A DNA stretch of 64,000 nt from Paracoccaceae bacterium (lineage in GTDB: Bacteria > Pseudomonadota > Alphaproteobacteria > Rhodobacterales > Rhodobacteraceae): the NCBI GenBank assembly GCA_017852835.1, contig JAFMKS010000001.1, forward strand, positions 1 to 64,000, given 5' to 3'. A model generated the notes under the pieces. The model had not been told where the DNA came from and made no database searches. It saw nothing but the letters and a program-made list of their open reading frames with translations. The number at the start of each line of letters is the position of its first letter. Positions within the stretch are counted from its first letter, which is position 1. Position numbers and translations under genes: made by a program. Shown here one piece after another: positions 10,766-21,036 of the stretch.

Positions 10766-13092
10766 CCTTCGCCCCAGGGGATCCAAACCGTTTTCTTTTC
10801 TACTGCGTGATCCAAGAATTCGCGGATCTCCGTCGCTACGTTCACTTGAGTCCAAGTGCGTTTTAAGTTTGTTGCTGAATGTTCTTCGATCATTGATGAA
10901 ATTGCTTCGGTTTCTTCACACCAAACGGCATCGATACCCATGTGCATCGCAGTGTGTTTTGCAACATCGCTGTGGTCTGCAAACAATATATTCACCGCTC
11001 CTGCTGGAATATCAGATGTTTCAATCACTTGGATCAGCTCTCCCGCAATGACTGGATTGATCTCTGATGGGAATATTATCACACGGTTTCCAACCGCGAT
11101 GGTTGCGGCGATCATACGCACCAAACCCAGCAAAGCATGTTCTGCGGGCGCAAATGCGGCAATCGTCCCGATAGGTTCGTTCAGAGACAAAGCAAGGCCG
11201 CGCATCGGGACATTACGCACGTCACCATCAAATTTGTCAGACCATGCTGCACATTCAAAAATGGTTTCTAGTGTCGCTTGCACCTCGTCCACGCCTGACA
11301 TGCCGCGTGGTTGGAAGGTGTCGATTAGTGCGGCGATTTCATCTGCGCGCACTGAAAGATTTTCGGCAAAGTAATAAAGTATTTGCGATCGTAAATGACC
11401 AGTTGAAGATGACCAACCAATGGCTTTATTCGCCGCTTCAACAGCATTTCTAAGATCTTTTCTGTTCGAGATTGGGATATCGTATGTTGCGGCATTGGAC
11501 GAATCAGATATCTGTTTTGTATATCCACCATCTGGCCGTAATTGTTTTCCACCAACATAATTTTTATAGGTCCGATTAATGGAAGCGGCGCGATTTGGAG
11601 TTGTTTTTTTGGTTGAATAATCAGCGGGTTCCTTAGGTACATTGACTGGGCGCGTGTAGGCCATTAGTCCTTCCCATCCACCTTCGCGTCCAAACCCGCT
11701 TTCTTTGGTCCCGCCGAACCCAGCGGCGGCATCAAAGAAGTTTGTTCCATTTACCCAAACAACGCCCGCTTTCAGTTTTGGCGCCATTCCAAGGGCAAGG
11801 TTTATATTTTCACTCCAAACCGATGCGGCTAGGCCATATCGAGTGTTATTTGCCAACGCGACAGCCTCAGATGGTGTTCTGAATGTGGTGGATACTAGGA
11901 CGGGGCCAAATATTTCTTCTTGCATCAAAGTATCGCTTGTTTCCACGTTTCGAATTAAGGTTGGAGGGTGATAATACCCATCATCGGGCATCGTCGTCTC
12001 TGCGGTCGTGATTTTTGAGGGGGCGCAGGACGACAGCATGGACTTGATGCGATCTAATTGTGCCTGACTGTTTATCGCACCCATATCAATTGATTTGTCT
12101 AATGGATCGCCAATCCGCAGCTTTTTCATTCTGTTTACAAGTTTGGAATAAAATTTATCCGCGACACCTGCCTGCACCAGTAATCGTGATCCCGCACAGC
12201 AGACTTGCCCCAGATTAAACCAAATTGCATCAACAACCCCTTCCACTGCGCTGTCTAAATCCGCGTCATCAAAAACGATGAAGGGTGATTTTCCACCAAG
12301 TTCAAGGGTTAGCGATTTCCCTGAACCCGCTGTCGCCTGTCGGATTTTTCGGCCCACATCGGTTGATCCAGTGAATGCGATTTTTTGTACGTCTTTGTGA
12401 CGCACGATCATGTCGCCAACATCTCCATCCCCTGTTACGATATTTACAACGCCCTTTGGTACACCGGATTGCGCGCAGATTTCTGCGAATAACAAGGCAG
12501 TAAGTGATGTTGTTTCCGCAGGTTTCAAAACCACTGTATTACCCACGGCAAGCGCGGGTGCGATTTTCCACGCTAACATAAGCATAGGAAAGTTCCATGG
12601 AATAATTTGTCCGCAGATGCCGATAGGTTTGCGATTTGGCAGCTCTTTGGACATCAGCTGCGCCATCCCAGCGTGATAATAAAAATGCCGGTGGACAAGC
12701 GGGATATCAATATCACGCGACTCCCGAATAGGTTTACCGTTATCTAGTGTCTCCAAAACACTGAAAAGGCGTGCATGTTTTTGGATGTTCCGTGCGAGCG
12801 CATAGAGCACTTTTGCGCGTTCAAACCCTGAACGTGTTCTCCACTCCTTAAATGCACGGTTCGCAGCGGCAACGGCGCTATTTACATCTGCCGATGAAGC
12901 TTGGCTCACATGTGCCAAAGACTTTCCAGTGGCCGGATTTATTGTTTCGAAGTGATCTGTTCCTGAAACGAATTCACCGTCGATAAAGTGACCGAAAATC
13001 CGATTATTTTTATCCAGCCACGCGTTTGCTTCTTCGGCGCTTTCAGGGGCGGTTCCGTAGTCCATATTTTGGTAGATTTCCTTGATATCCAT
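10762..13092 (-). CDS. Two-domain aldehyde dehydrogenase (ALDH16-like): active N-terminal ALDH plus degenerate C-terminal ALDH domain
   Basis: TLELGGKSPFIVFDDADLDSAVEG and FNLGQVCCAGSRLLVQ in N-half; C-half repeats ALDH fold (YKNYVGGKQLRP... LNEPIGTIAAFAPAEHALLGLVRMIAATIAVGNRVI) without a catalytic Cys motif. Confidence 0.85.
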   Translation of the reverse strand: MDIKEIYQNMDYGTAPESAEEANAWLDKNNRIFGHFIDGEFVSGTDHFETINPATGKSLAHVSQASSADVNSAVAAANRAFKEWRTRSGFERAKVLYALARNIQKHARLFSVLETLDNGKPIRESRDIDIPLVHRHFYYHAGMAQLMSKELPNRKPIGICGQIIPWNFPMLMLAWKIAPALAVGNTVVLKPAETTSLTALLFAEICAQSGVPKGVVNIVTGDGDVGDMIVRHKDVQKIAFTGSTDVGRKIRQATAGSGKSLTLELGGKSPFIVFDDADLDSAVEGVVDAIWFNLGQVCCAGSRLLVQAGVADKFYSKLVNRMKKLRIGDPLDKSIDMGAINSQAQLDRIKSMLSSCAPSKITTAETTMPDDGYYHPPTLIRNVETSDTLMQEEIFGPVLVSTTFRTPSEAVALANNTRYGLAASVWSENINLALGMAPKLKAGVVWVNGTNFFDAAAGFGGTKESGFGREGGWEGLMAYTRPVNVPKEPADYSTKKTTPNRAASINRTYKNYVGGKQLRPDGGYTKQISDSSNAATYDIPISNRKDLRNAVEAANKAIGWSSSTGHLRSQILYYFAENLSVRADEIAALIDTFQPRGMSGVDEVQATLETIFECAAWSDKFDGDVRNVPMRGLALSLNEPIGTIAAFAPAEHALLGLVRMIAATIAVGNRVIIFPSEINPVIAGELIQVIETSDIPAGAVNILFADHSDVAKHTAMHMGIDAVWCEETEAISSMIEEHSATNLKRTWTQVNVATEIREFLDHAVEKKTVWIPWGEG

Positions 13093-13096
13093 TTGA

Positions 13097-14056
13097 TCAC
13101 CCCATTGCATGTCTAAATGATGCTGAATATGCGCCAGTGGCAAAGTGTTCGAGTTGACGTTCTATATCCCCCAGCAATGATGATGCGCCAAAACGGAACA
13201 GTTCGGGGCGGGTCCATTCGACATCCAACTCTTCTTTCATCATCGAGAGGTAGACCAAGGCGTCTTTTGCTTTTGAGATTCCACCTGCAGGTTTGTAGCC
13301 AACCTTGTAACCAGTTTGTTCATAAAATTCACGGATTGCACGCACCATGACTAAAGAAACGGGCAGGGTCGCGTTAACGCTTTCTTTTCCTGTCGAAGTC
13401 TTTATAAAATCAGCACCCGCCATCATGCAGATTAAGGATGCCCGCGCGACATTACGCAATGTCCCAAGCTCACCTGTCGCTAAAATTGCTTTGACGTGTG
13501 CTTCGCCGCAGGCTTCTCGGAACAACTTCATTTCGTTGTAAAGAGCTTGCCAATCTTGGTTAAGGACATGTCGGCGACTTATCACAATATCGATTTCTGT
13601 TGCCCCCGCCGCAACGCTTTCTTCAATTTCTGCAATGCGCAGCTTTAGCGATGAGAGGCCCGCTGGAAATCCAGTTGATACCGCCGCGACAGGGATTTGG
13701 CTTTCTGATAAGGCAGCAACAGCAGCAGGAACCATTTCATGATATACGCAGACCGCACCAGTAGTAAGCGGATCTATACCCAGGGATTTCGCCAGATCGG
13801 CTTGCAATGGATGTCGCGCTTTGGCACATAATCTTCGCACGCGGTCCTCGGTATCGTCACCGGATAATGTCGTCAAATCGATGCAGGAAATGGCGCGCGC
13901 CAGCCAAGCGGCCTGGAATTCTTTTTTAACGCTTCTGCGCGTTCCAAGGGTCGCTGCGCGTCGTTCTATCGCGGATTGGTTTGCTTGGGCCGCCATAACC
14001 CAATCTAAATCCAGTTCGTGACAGATATTTCTGTTGGTGGTGTTCGAAATATTCAT
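13097..14056 (-). CDS. deoC: Deoxyribose-phosphate aldolase
   Basis: ISCIDLTTLSGDDTEDRVRRLC, GATEIDIVISRR, ADFIKTSTGK, VGYKPAGGISKAKDAL. Confidence 0.93.
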   Translation of the reverse strand: MNISNTTNRNICHELDLDWVMAAQANQSAIERRAATLGTRRSVKKEFQAAWLARAISCIDLTTLSGDDTEDRVRRLCAKARHPLQADLAKSLGIDPLTTGAVCVYHEMVPAAVAALSESQIPVAAVSTGFPAGLSSLKLRIAEIEESVAAGATEIDIVISRRHVLNQDWQALYNEMKLFREACGEAHVKAILATGELGTLRNVARASLICMMAGADFIKTSTGKESVNATLPVSLVMVRAIREFYEQTGYKVGYKPAGGISKAKDALVYLSMMKEELDVEWTRPELFRFGASSLLGDIERQLEHFATGAYSASFRHAMG

Positions 14057-14128
14057 CTCAGTGTCCGTTCGCCAATATTCGAAATGGATTGCAGATAACG
14101 GATATAAACACAAATCTAAAATACGAGA

Positions 14129-14175
14129 TTGAGAGTCATTCGCAATTAGGTTGACTTTATGCGAATGACTCGCAT
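14129..14175. promoter_or_regulatory. Two operator-like palindromes upstream of the metal ABC operon (Fur/Mur-family-like)
   Basis: Site 1 ttgagagtcattcgcaa (14129-14145) and site 2 atgcgaatgactcgcat (14159-14175); each near-palindromic, and together a perfect 12-bp inverted repeat gagtcattcgca/tgcgaatgactc (14133-14144 / 14160-14171). Confidence 0.65.
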
Positions 14176-14205
14176 ATTCAAATACGCAAGGTAAGGAGTC
14201 ATTCT

Positions 14206-15159
14206 TTGAACATCAATCGCCGTCGTTTTATGGGTTTATCTACCGCTGCTATTGCTGCGCCGCATATCGCATTGGCGGGTCAGTCATTGAATATTGTCTG
14301 TACGGTCGGAATGCTTGCAGACACGGCCAAGCAAATTGCCCCTTCAAACGTCACAATTCGTGCACTAATGGGGCCTGGAACAGATCCCCATGCGTTCCGA
14401 CAGACACGTGGCGATGTTGTCGCGTTAACAAAGTCGGATTTGATTATACGTCACGGATTGTATCTTGAGGCGCAGATGGAGGATTTGTTTGCCAAATTAG
14501 GCAAACGGAAAACAATTTTGTCGGCTGGCGAAGCTGTCCCCGATCAGCATCTGTTGCCATATGATGATGCATCGGCGCAGTATGATCCGCATGTTTGGAT
14601 GGACCCAGCGCTGTGGACCCATGTAGCAGACGCAATTGCAGCAGAATTATCGTCTAAATTACTGAAAAACTCTGCTGAGATCGCCGAAAACCATGCACGT
14701 TTCGTAGCCAATTTGATACGATTAAAAGATTATGGCCATGACATATTGGCCAGCGTTCCTAAACAAGAGCGTGTGCTGTTGACGGCACATGATGCATTTC
14801 GCTATTTTGGATCGGCGTATGATTTTGACGTTATGGGGGTCAAGGGTATTTCCACGACGAGTGAGGCGGGACTTTATCGGATCGAGGAATTGGTAGATCT
14901 GATCATAGAACGTCAGATAAAGGCAGTGTTTGTTGAATCCTCACAATCAGACCGTAATATCCGTGCTCTGATCGAAGGAACCGCTGCCCGCGATCATGAT
15001 TTGAAACTTGGTGGGCAATTATTTTCTGATGCGATGGGACCGGCCGGAACCTATGAAGGAACATACGTTGGGATGATGGATCACAATCTAACCACCATCG
15101 CGCGCGCACTTGGCGTCGATGCCCCGACGCGGGGCATGAATGATAAATTGAACGTGTAA
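14206..15159 (+). CDS. sitA: Metal (Mn/Fe/Zn) ABC transporter substrate-binding protein, SitA/MntC-like, Tat-like signal
   Basis: NRRRFMGLSTAAIAAPHIALA leader; MLADTAKQIAPSNVTIRALMGPGTDPHAFRQTRGD; TTG start. Confidence 0.85.
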   Translation: MNINRRRFMGLSTAAIAAPHIALAGQSLNIVCTVGMLADTAKQIAPSNVTIRALMGPGTDPHAFRQTRGDVVALTKSDLIIRHGLYLEAQMEDLFAKLGKRKTILSAGEAVPDQHLLPYDDASAQYDPHVWMDPALWTHVADAIAAELSSKLLKNSAEIAENHARFVANLIRLKDYGHDILASVPKQERVLLTAHDAFRYFGSAYDFDVMGVKGISTTSEAGLYRIEELVDLIIERQIKAVFVESSQSDRNIRALIEGTAARDHDLKLGGQLFSDAMGPAGTYEGTYVGMMDHNLTTIARALGVDAPTRGMNDKLNV

Positions 15160-15160
15160 C

Positions 15161-15901
15161 ATGTCTGCTGATGCAATTTCCGCAACCGAATTGAGCGTTG
15201 ATTACGATGGAGTAACAGCGATCCAAGATGTCGATTTTACCGTCCGCGCTGAAAAACTGACTGCAATTGTTGGCCCGAATGGGGCGGGGAAATCGACACT
15301 AATTAAGGCTCTTTTGGGGTTAATCCCGAACCGTAACGGAACAATTTCATGTTTTGGGACGTCACCAAAACAGTACAGAAAAAACATTTCATATGTCCCA
15401 CAGCGTGCGCAAATCGACTGGGAATTTCCAGCCAATGTATTCGACGTTGTTGCAATGGGTTTATACGGTGAATTGGGCCTTCTGCGCCGCTTTTCATCCG
15501 CACACAAAGATAGGGTGCAAAGTGCATTAACGGATGTGGATATGGCTGATTTCGCAGCGCGTCAGATTTCACAACTGTCAGGTGGCCAACAACAACGCGT
15601 ATTTCTGGCGCGTTCTATTGTACAAGATGCTGAGCTTATTCTGCTGGATGAACCGTTTGGCGGGATCGACTCAAAATCTGAAGCTGTGATTGTCGATATT
15701 CTGCGTCGTCAGAAGCAGCATGGAAAATCAATAGTTGCTGTTCATCACGATTTGTCGACTGTCAAAGACTACTTTGACGATGTAATTTTGCTAAACAAAA
15801 CAGTTACCGCCTTTGGTCCCATCAATGATGTCTTCACCAAGTCAAACATCGAAAAGACCTATGGTGTATCCAATCTGGATTTTTTGACAGGCCGTTCATG
15901 A
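15161..15901 (+). CDS. sitB: Metal ABC transporter ATP-binding protein, SitB/MntB-like
   Basis: IVGPNGAGKSTLIKALLG, LSGGQQQRVFLARSIVQDAELILLDEPFGGID. Confidence 0.9.
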   Translation: MSADAISATELSVDYDGVTAIQDVDFTVRAEKLTAIVGPNGAGKSTLIKALLGLIPNRNGTISCFGTSPKQYRKNISYVPQRAQIDWEFPANVFDVVAMGLYGELGLLRRFSSAHKDRVQSALTDVDMADFAARQISQLSGGQQQRVFLARSIVQDAELILLDEPFGGIDSKSEAVIVDILRRQKQHGKSIVAVHHDLSTVKDYFDDVILLNKTVTAFGPINDVFTKSNIEKTYGVSNLDFLTGRS

Positions 15902-16752
15902 CGGAACTGATTGGTTATAATACCGCGCTCGCACTTGTTGGCGCTTTGTTATTTGGCTTTTCAAGCGGCCATGTGGGTGCGTTCGTTTATCTGCGCAAAG
16001 CAAGTTTGCTAAGCGATTCACTTGCCCACGCAACGCTTCCAGGATTGGTCATTGGTTTTCTTGTTTCAACTTTTTTGGGAATGGAAGAGAAGAATTCTTT
16101 GGTGTTGCTCTTGGGCGCTGGGGTATCGGCACTCTTTGGCGTGGTCGTCATTCAATGGATTACGGCGCGTACGAAATTGGGATTTGACACTGCAATTGCA
16201 GCTGTACTTTCGGTCTTTTTTGGCTTTGGGATTGTGTTACTGACGGGTGTTCAATCCGTGTCAGTTGGTCAACAAGCGGGGCTTGAGGATTACATTTTGG
16301 GTTCGGTATCAGGGATGCTGTTACAAGATGTGGTTGTGATCGGTTTGGTTTCAATCATGTGCAGCGCGGCTGTGGTGGTATACCGCCGCCTATTAACTGC
16401 ATTTATTTTTGATCCTGTCTTAAGTGAAATGGCAGGATACGCTCAACACAGAATGTCATTTCTACTCAGCCTACTGACATTGGTAATAACCATAATCGGA
16501 TTGAAGATTGTTGGTTTAATTCTGGTCGTCGCAATGTTGACGATTCCTGCAGCAACGGCACGCCTTTGGACAACTGGCGTGTGGTCGATGTCGTTACTAT
16601 CGGCCTTATTTGGTTCGGTCGCTGCTGGCATCGGCGTGATCATTTCCGCGCTGCTTCCAAGTTTGCCGTCTGGAGCAGTCATTGTAGTACTCATGTTTAT
16701 TGCACTGGGCCTATCTATTGTTGTCACGCACCTTAGGGGTTCAAATGTTTGA
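15898..16752 (+). CDS. sitC: Metal ABC transporter permease, SitC-like
   Basis: ABC-3 family: LLSDSLAHATLPGLVIGF, hydrophobic, 4-nt overlap with sitB. Confidence 0.88.
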   Translation: MTELIGYNTALALVGALLFGFSSGHVGAFVYLRKASLLSDSLAHATLPGLVIGFLVSTFLGMEEKNSLVLLLGAGVSALFGVVVIQWITARTKLGFDTAIAAVLSVFFGFGIVLLTGVQSVSVGQQAGLEDYILGSVSGMLLQDVVVIGLVSIMCSAAVVVYRRLLTAFIFDPVLSEMAGYAQHRMSFLLSLLTLVITIIGLKIVGLILVVAMLTIPAATARLWTTGVWSMSLLSALFGSVAAGIGVIISALLPSLPSGAVIVVLMFIALGLSIVVTHLRGSNV

Positions 16753-17677
16753 TGACTTTTTTCTAATCAGCTTTGTACCGATTTTAACGGGTCTTTTTTC
16801 GGCTCTGTCATGTACATTGGTTGGAAATATTTTGGTTCTACGAAAACAGGCGATGTTGTCCGACACGATTAGTCACGTAGTGCTACCAGGCATTGTTATT
16901 AGCTTCCTAATTTTTGGAAACCTTGGCTCCCATTTCATGTTGGTGGGCGCAGCGATCGCTGGCCTAACAGCTGTTGGCACAATTGCGGTACTACGAACAT
17001 ATACGTCAATGGATAATTCTGCTGCGATGGCCACCACATTATCGGTTTTCTTTGCTGCAGGCGTCCTGATGATTGAACTAACCGCAGGCGGAAACGTTCA
17101 TTTAGATGTCGAACATGCGCTTTACGGGAATTTGGAAAGTTTGATCTGGATTGATGGGGAAAGTTTGATGTCCGTCTTCGATTCAGTCTCACGCCAAACG
17201 ATACCTGTTGAACTGACCCGTGCCATAATTGGTTTTGTTCTTATCGCGTCAGTAATGTTTGTATATTGGAGATTTCTTATCGTTTCGACGTTTGATCACA
17301 CATTCGCCGAAATTTCAGGCGTGCCCGTTGGGGTTGTATCCGCTGGTGTAGCATTGGCAGCAACAAATGCAGCAGTTATTTCATTTGATGCTGTGGGTTC
17401 AATCATCGTTATTGCAATGTTTGTTTGCCCGCCTGCCGCCGCGCGTGTTCTAACCCACAGCCTTCGAGATCAAGTTTGGCTGAGCCTGTTATTTTCCTCA
17501 TTATCCGCTGTCCTGGGATACGCGGTTGCTGGATATGTCCCAATCTTATTAGGATTTGAAACTTCAATCAGTGCTGCGGGAACAATCGCCACCCTAAGCG
17601 GTGTGATTTTGGCAGGCGCCATATTTTACGGCAAACGCCAACGATCTTATGATTTTTTGGACGGACACCAAACATAA
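16745..17677 (+). CDS. sitD: Metal ABC transporter permease, SitD-like
   Basis: ABC-3 family: QAMLSDTISHVVLPGIVISFLIFG; second permease in operon, as in SitABCD/MntABCD. Confidence 0.88.
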   Translation: MFDDFFLISFVPILTGLFSALSCTLVGNILVLRKQAMLSDTISHVVLPGIVISFLIFGNLGSHFMLVGAAIAGLTAVGTIAVLRTYTSMDNSAAMATTLSVFFAAGVLMIELTAGGNVHLDVEHALYGNLESLIWIDGESLMSVFDSVSRQTIPVELTRAIIGFVLIASVMFVYWRFLIVSTFDHTFAEISGVPVGVVSAGVALAATNAAVISFDAVGSIIVIAMFVCPPAAARVLTHSLRDQVWLSLLFSSLSAVLGYAVAGYVPILLGFETSISAAGTIATLSGVILAGAIFYGKRQRSYDFLDGHQT

Positions 17678-18065
17678 CCGTCATGACATTGAATAAACGC
17701 TTTTCTCAACCCATGAGGTTTCTTAAGCGCGGGTTCTAATCCGTGATATTGGTGTTCTTCTGCGTTTTTAACAGCCGTATCGGGATCACAATCACACAGT
17801 CGAATTTCAATTCCTAATCCGTGTGGAGGGTTGTCGGGCATCAGATTGATCATTGGATGCGAATGGTATGTATGATCCGCATGTAATTGCAACACATGAT
17901 TTCCGTGAGATACGGTTGCAAAGTCATCGCTTACCTGATGACATTTCAGCGCGAAAACACTTTCCAAAAATATACGGTTCTGCGTACATCTTTCACCAAT
18001 ATATTTACTCCAACGCCACTAAGCGATCTGCCAAATTCGTCTGCTGAAATAGTGTCATAACTCAT
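17647..18065 (-). pseudogene. Frameshifted VOC (glyoxalase/bleomycin-resistance-like) family gene
   Basis: N-part MSYDTISADEFGRSLSGVGVNILVKDVRRTVYFWKVFSR* from ATG at 18065 (stop 17946-17948); continuation in a different frame ...ALKCHQVSDDFATVSHGNHVLQLHADHTYHSHPM...DGYVWCPSKKS* ends 17647. Confidence 0.7.
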
Positions 18066-18174
18066 TTGGGCCTCTAATTATTGTGCTATAATTTACATAT
18101 GCGCTGTTATCAGCCAGCATGATGCAGATAGGTCTGTCGATCAAAAAATTGTACTGCAACAATTGGGAAATTAC

Positions 18175-19650
18175 ATGCACGAAACGCCAAATAGAATTTT
18201 GACACCAGAACCCATTGAAACAAAACAATTTCACAACGCGAATGACGCGTGGGAACATGTTAATAAGATATATACGTCTTCCATCTCTTTTCTGCGCTCA
18301 AAATTTCAGGCAGTTTTATCTCATCAATCGGGGCATCAACGTTATCGGGCATTTTATCCAGAAATCCGGATTACAACGACAACGTATGATCAAATTGATA
18401 GCCGTCTAAGCTTCGGTCACGTTCCAGGTCCCGGTCGGTATTCCATCACCGTGACACGCCCTGATTTATTCAAGAACTATTTGACGCAGCAAATGGCCTT
18501 GTTAATCGAGAATCACAAGGTCGCCATCGAAATTGCAGTTTCTGAAACGGCAATACCTATTCATTTTGCGATGATAGGAGCAACCAGTCTTGATATTCCA
18601 TTAGAAAGTGCGGGAAACCTTAGTTTACGGGATATTTTTGATGTTCCCGATTTGGGTACGACCAATGATGATATTGTGAATGGGTTAAACACAGGGGAAA
18701 CAGAGGAAGAGGCGCTGGGGCTATTCACAGCGCAACGGGTTGATTATTCTCTCGCACGATTGGCACACTACACTGCAACTGATCCTGAACATTTTCAGAA
18801 CTTTGTGTTGTTCACTAACTATCAATTTTATGTGTCGGAATTTGAAAACTATGCGCGCAAAATGCTTGCCGATCCGTCGTCTGAATACACAAGTTTTGTT
18901 AGCACTGGGAATGTTGAAATTAGTGATCCAGATGCCGAGATAACTTATCCAACGAAGCTACCGCAGATGCCCAGCTATCATCTGAAGCGTCCCGATGGGA
19001 ACGGTATCACGTTGGTCAACATTGGTGTTGGCCCATCAAATGCGAAAACGGCCACGGATCATATCTCCGTTTTGCGACCACACGCGTGGCTAATGGTGGG
19101 CCACTGCGCGGGTCTGCGCAATAGTCAGAGTTTGGGTGACTTTGTACTGGCGCATGCCTATCTACGCGAAGATCGCGTGTTGGACGATGATCTGCCCGCG
19201 TGGGTCCCCGTTCCGGCCTTGGCAGAAGTACAAATCGCCTTGGAAAAAGCCGTTGCTGACATTACCAAGGTTTCAGGTTTTGAGCTTAAGCAAATAATGC
19301 GGACCGGAACCGTGGCGACTGTTGACAACAGAAACTGGGAATTACGCGACAACAGCGGCCCTGTTCATCGTCTAAGTCAATCGCGCGCCGTTGCGCTGGA
19401 TATGGAAAGCGCAACAATTGCTGCCAACGGCTACCGGTTTCGCGTACCCTACGGAACGCTCTTATGTGTGAGTGACAAACCTTTGCATGGGGAACTTAAG
19501 TTACCTGGGATGGCATCATCATTCTATAATACACAAGTTTCGCGGCACTTGCTGATCGGAATTCGCGCCATGGAATTGCTTTGTGAAATGCCTCTTGAGC
19601 GTCTTCAAAGTCGAAAATTGCGCAGTTTTAACGAAACAGCGTTTCTTTAG
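18175..19650 (+). CDS. amn: AMP nucleosidase
   Basis: GITLVNIGVGPSNAKTATDHISVLRPHAWLMVGHCAGLRNSQ; VALDMESATIAANGYRFRVPYGTLLCVSDKPLHGE. Confidence 0.92.
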   Translation: MHETPNRILTPEPIETKQFHNANDAWEHVNKIYTSSISFLRSKFQAVLSHQSGHQRYRAFYPEIRITTTTYDQIDSRLSFGHVPGPGRYSITVTRPDLFKNYLTQQMALLIENHKVAIEIAVSETAIPIHFAMIGATSLDIPLESAGNLSLRDIFDVPDLGTTNDDIVNGLNTGETEEEALGLFTAQRVDYSLARLAHYTATDPEHFQNFVLFTNYQFYVSEFENYARKMLADPSSEYTSFVSTGNVEISDPDAEITYPTKLPQMPSYHLKRPDGNGITLVNIGVGPSNAKTATDHISVLRPHAWLMVGHCAGLRNSQSLGDFVLAHAYLREDRVLDDDLPAWVPVPALAEVQIALEKAVADITKVSGFELKQIMRTGTVATVDNRNWELRDNSGPVHRLSQSRAVALDMESATIAANGYRFRVPYGTLLCVSDKPLHGELKLPGMASSFYNTQVSRHLLIGIRAMELLCEMPLERLQSRKLRSFNETAFL

Positions 19651-19778
19651 GCCTGTTTTTTGGGAAAAAAAGGATGAATTTGTCAGAAAAAGTCCACTAT
19701 TTGTTGTGTTTCGTCGCAACATTCAGTTAAATCTGTTTTACGAGGCCCAAACAGTAGGGCAGTGTAAGGAGTATAAGA

Positions 19779-20066
19779 ATGTCTAAACCAATGACAAAGA
19801 CACAGCTTGTTGCGGCGCTGGCCGAAGAAATGGGCGCTGACAAGAAATCTGCAGGCGCGGCTTTGGACGCGATCTGTGGAATTATCACACGTGAAGTTTC
19901 TGGCGGCGGTGCTGTCACTTTGCCAGGCGTTGGCAAAATCCAATGTCGTGAACGTCCAGAGCGCATGGTGCGCAACCCATCAACTGGCGAACAGTTCAAA
20001 AAGCCAGCTGACAAAGTTGTTAAAATGACAATCGCGAAAGCATTGAAAGACAGCGTAAACGGTTAA
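19779..20066 (+). CDS. HU-family DNA-binding protein
   Basis: MTKTQLVAALAEEMGADKKSAGAALDAI...VTLPGVGKIQCRERPERMVRNPSTGEQFKKPADKVVKMTIAKALKD. Confidence 0.9.
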   Translation: MSKPMTKTQLVAALAEEMGADKKSAGAALDAICGIITREVSGGGAVTLPGVGKIQCRERPERMVRNPSTGEQFKKPADKVVKMTIAKALKDSVNG

Positions 20067-20093
20067 TTCGAACGACTGTAGATCAAAGTTTTT

Positions 20094-20120
20094 GGGGTCG
20101 CGTTTTTCGCGGCCCCTTTT
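20094..20120 (+). terminator. Intrinsic terminator downstream of the HU-family gene
   Basis: ggggtcgcg-ttttt-cgcggcccc followed by tttt. Confidence 0.85.
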
Positions 20121-20172
20121 CATTTGGGATTAGGCGTGAAATGAATTCCTACGAATAGTAATGGAGTGCGAC

Positions 20173-21036
20173 ATGGACGGCAGGGCGTTATTTTTGGGAT
20201 TGGCCTTTGCGCTTATGTGGTCCTCTGCCTTTACCTCGGCTCGGATTATTGTGGCCTATGCGCCGCCGCTCTATTCACTCTCTGCACGATTTTTGATTTC
20301 TGGCTTAATCGGAGTGATCATTGCGCTGATATTGGGGCAGAGTTGGCGGCTAAGCAGAAAGCAATGGATATCTGTCGCTGTCTTTGGGGTTTGCCAAAAT
20401 GCGCTATACCTTGGCTTGAATTTCGTCGCGATGCAAACGGTAGAGGCCTCTTTGGCGGCGATCATTGCGTCGACCATGCCGTTGATTGTTGCATGTGCGG
20501 GCTGGATCATCTTTAGGGAACGTTTATCGGCACTTGGGATTTGTGGACTAATCGCTGGTCTGATTGGGGTTGCATTGATTATGGGATCACGCATTCAGGC
20601 GGATGTGGATTTATTTGGCATCGCGCTTTGTGTTGTTGGCGCAGTGTCTCTTGCCGCGGCCACCCTATCCATGCGCGGTGTTTCATCATCTGGGAATTTT
20701 TTAATGATCGTCGGTCTTCAGATGCTGGTTGGAAGTCTGACTTTATGGGTTCCTGCAATGATGCTGGAAACGCCAACTATCGTTTGGACGAACGCCTTCG
20801 TATATGCGTTTATTTATACAACGCTTGTGCCAGGGCTTTTGGCAACGCTTGTTTGGTTTATTTTGGTGGATCGAATTGGTGCGGTGCGCGCGTCAACATA
20901 CCACTTTCTTAATCCCTTTTTTGGGGTTGCAATTGCGGCGGCGATACTGCGTGAAGGATTATCAACCCTCGATATCTTGGGTGTCGCTATTGTTGCAGGT
21001 GGAATTTTGGCCGTCCAACTCGCGAAACGATCCTAG
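20173..21036 (+). CDS. DMT-family (EamA) transporter
   Basis: 10-TM hydrophobic pattern; [13 protein letters not shown]...[26 protein letters not shown]. Confidence 0.88.
   Translation: MDGRALFLGLAFALMWSSAFTSARIIVAYAPPLYSLSARFLISGLIGVIIALILGQSWRLSRKQWISVAVFGVCQNALYLGLNFVAMQTVEASLAAIIASTMPLIVACAGWIIFRERLSALGICGLIAGLIGVALIMGSRIQADVDLFGIALCVVGAVSLAAATLSMRGVSSSGNFLMIVGLQMLVGSLTLWVPAMMLETPTIVWTNAFVYAFIYTTLVPGLLATLVWFILVDRIGAVRASTYHFLNPFFGVAIAAAILREGLSTLDILGVAIVAGGILAVQLAKRS

Noticed and set aside
10856-11374. 172-aa plus-strand ORF opposite the ALDH gene
   Set aside because: Antisense shadow of conserved ALDH codons, low-complexity Ser/Ala/Ile composition
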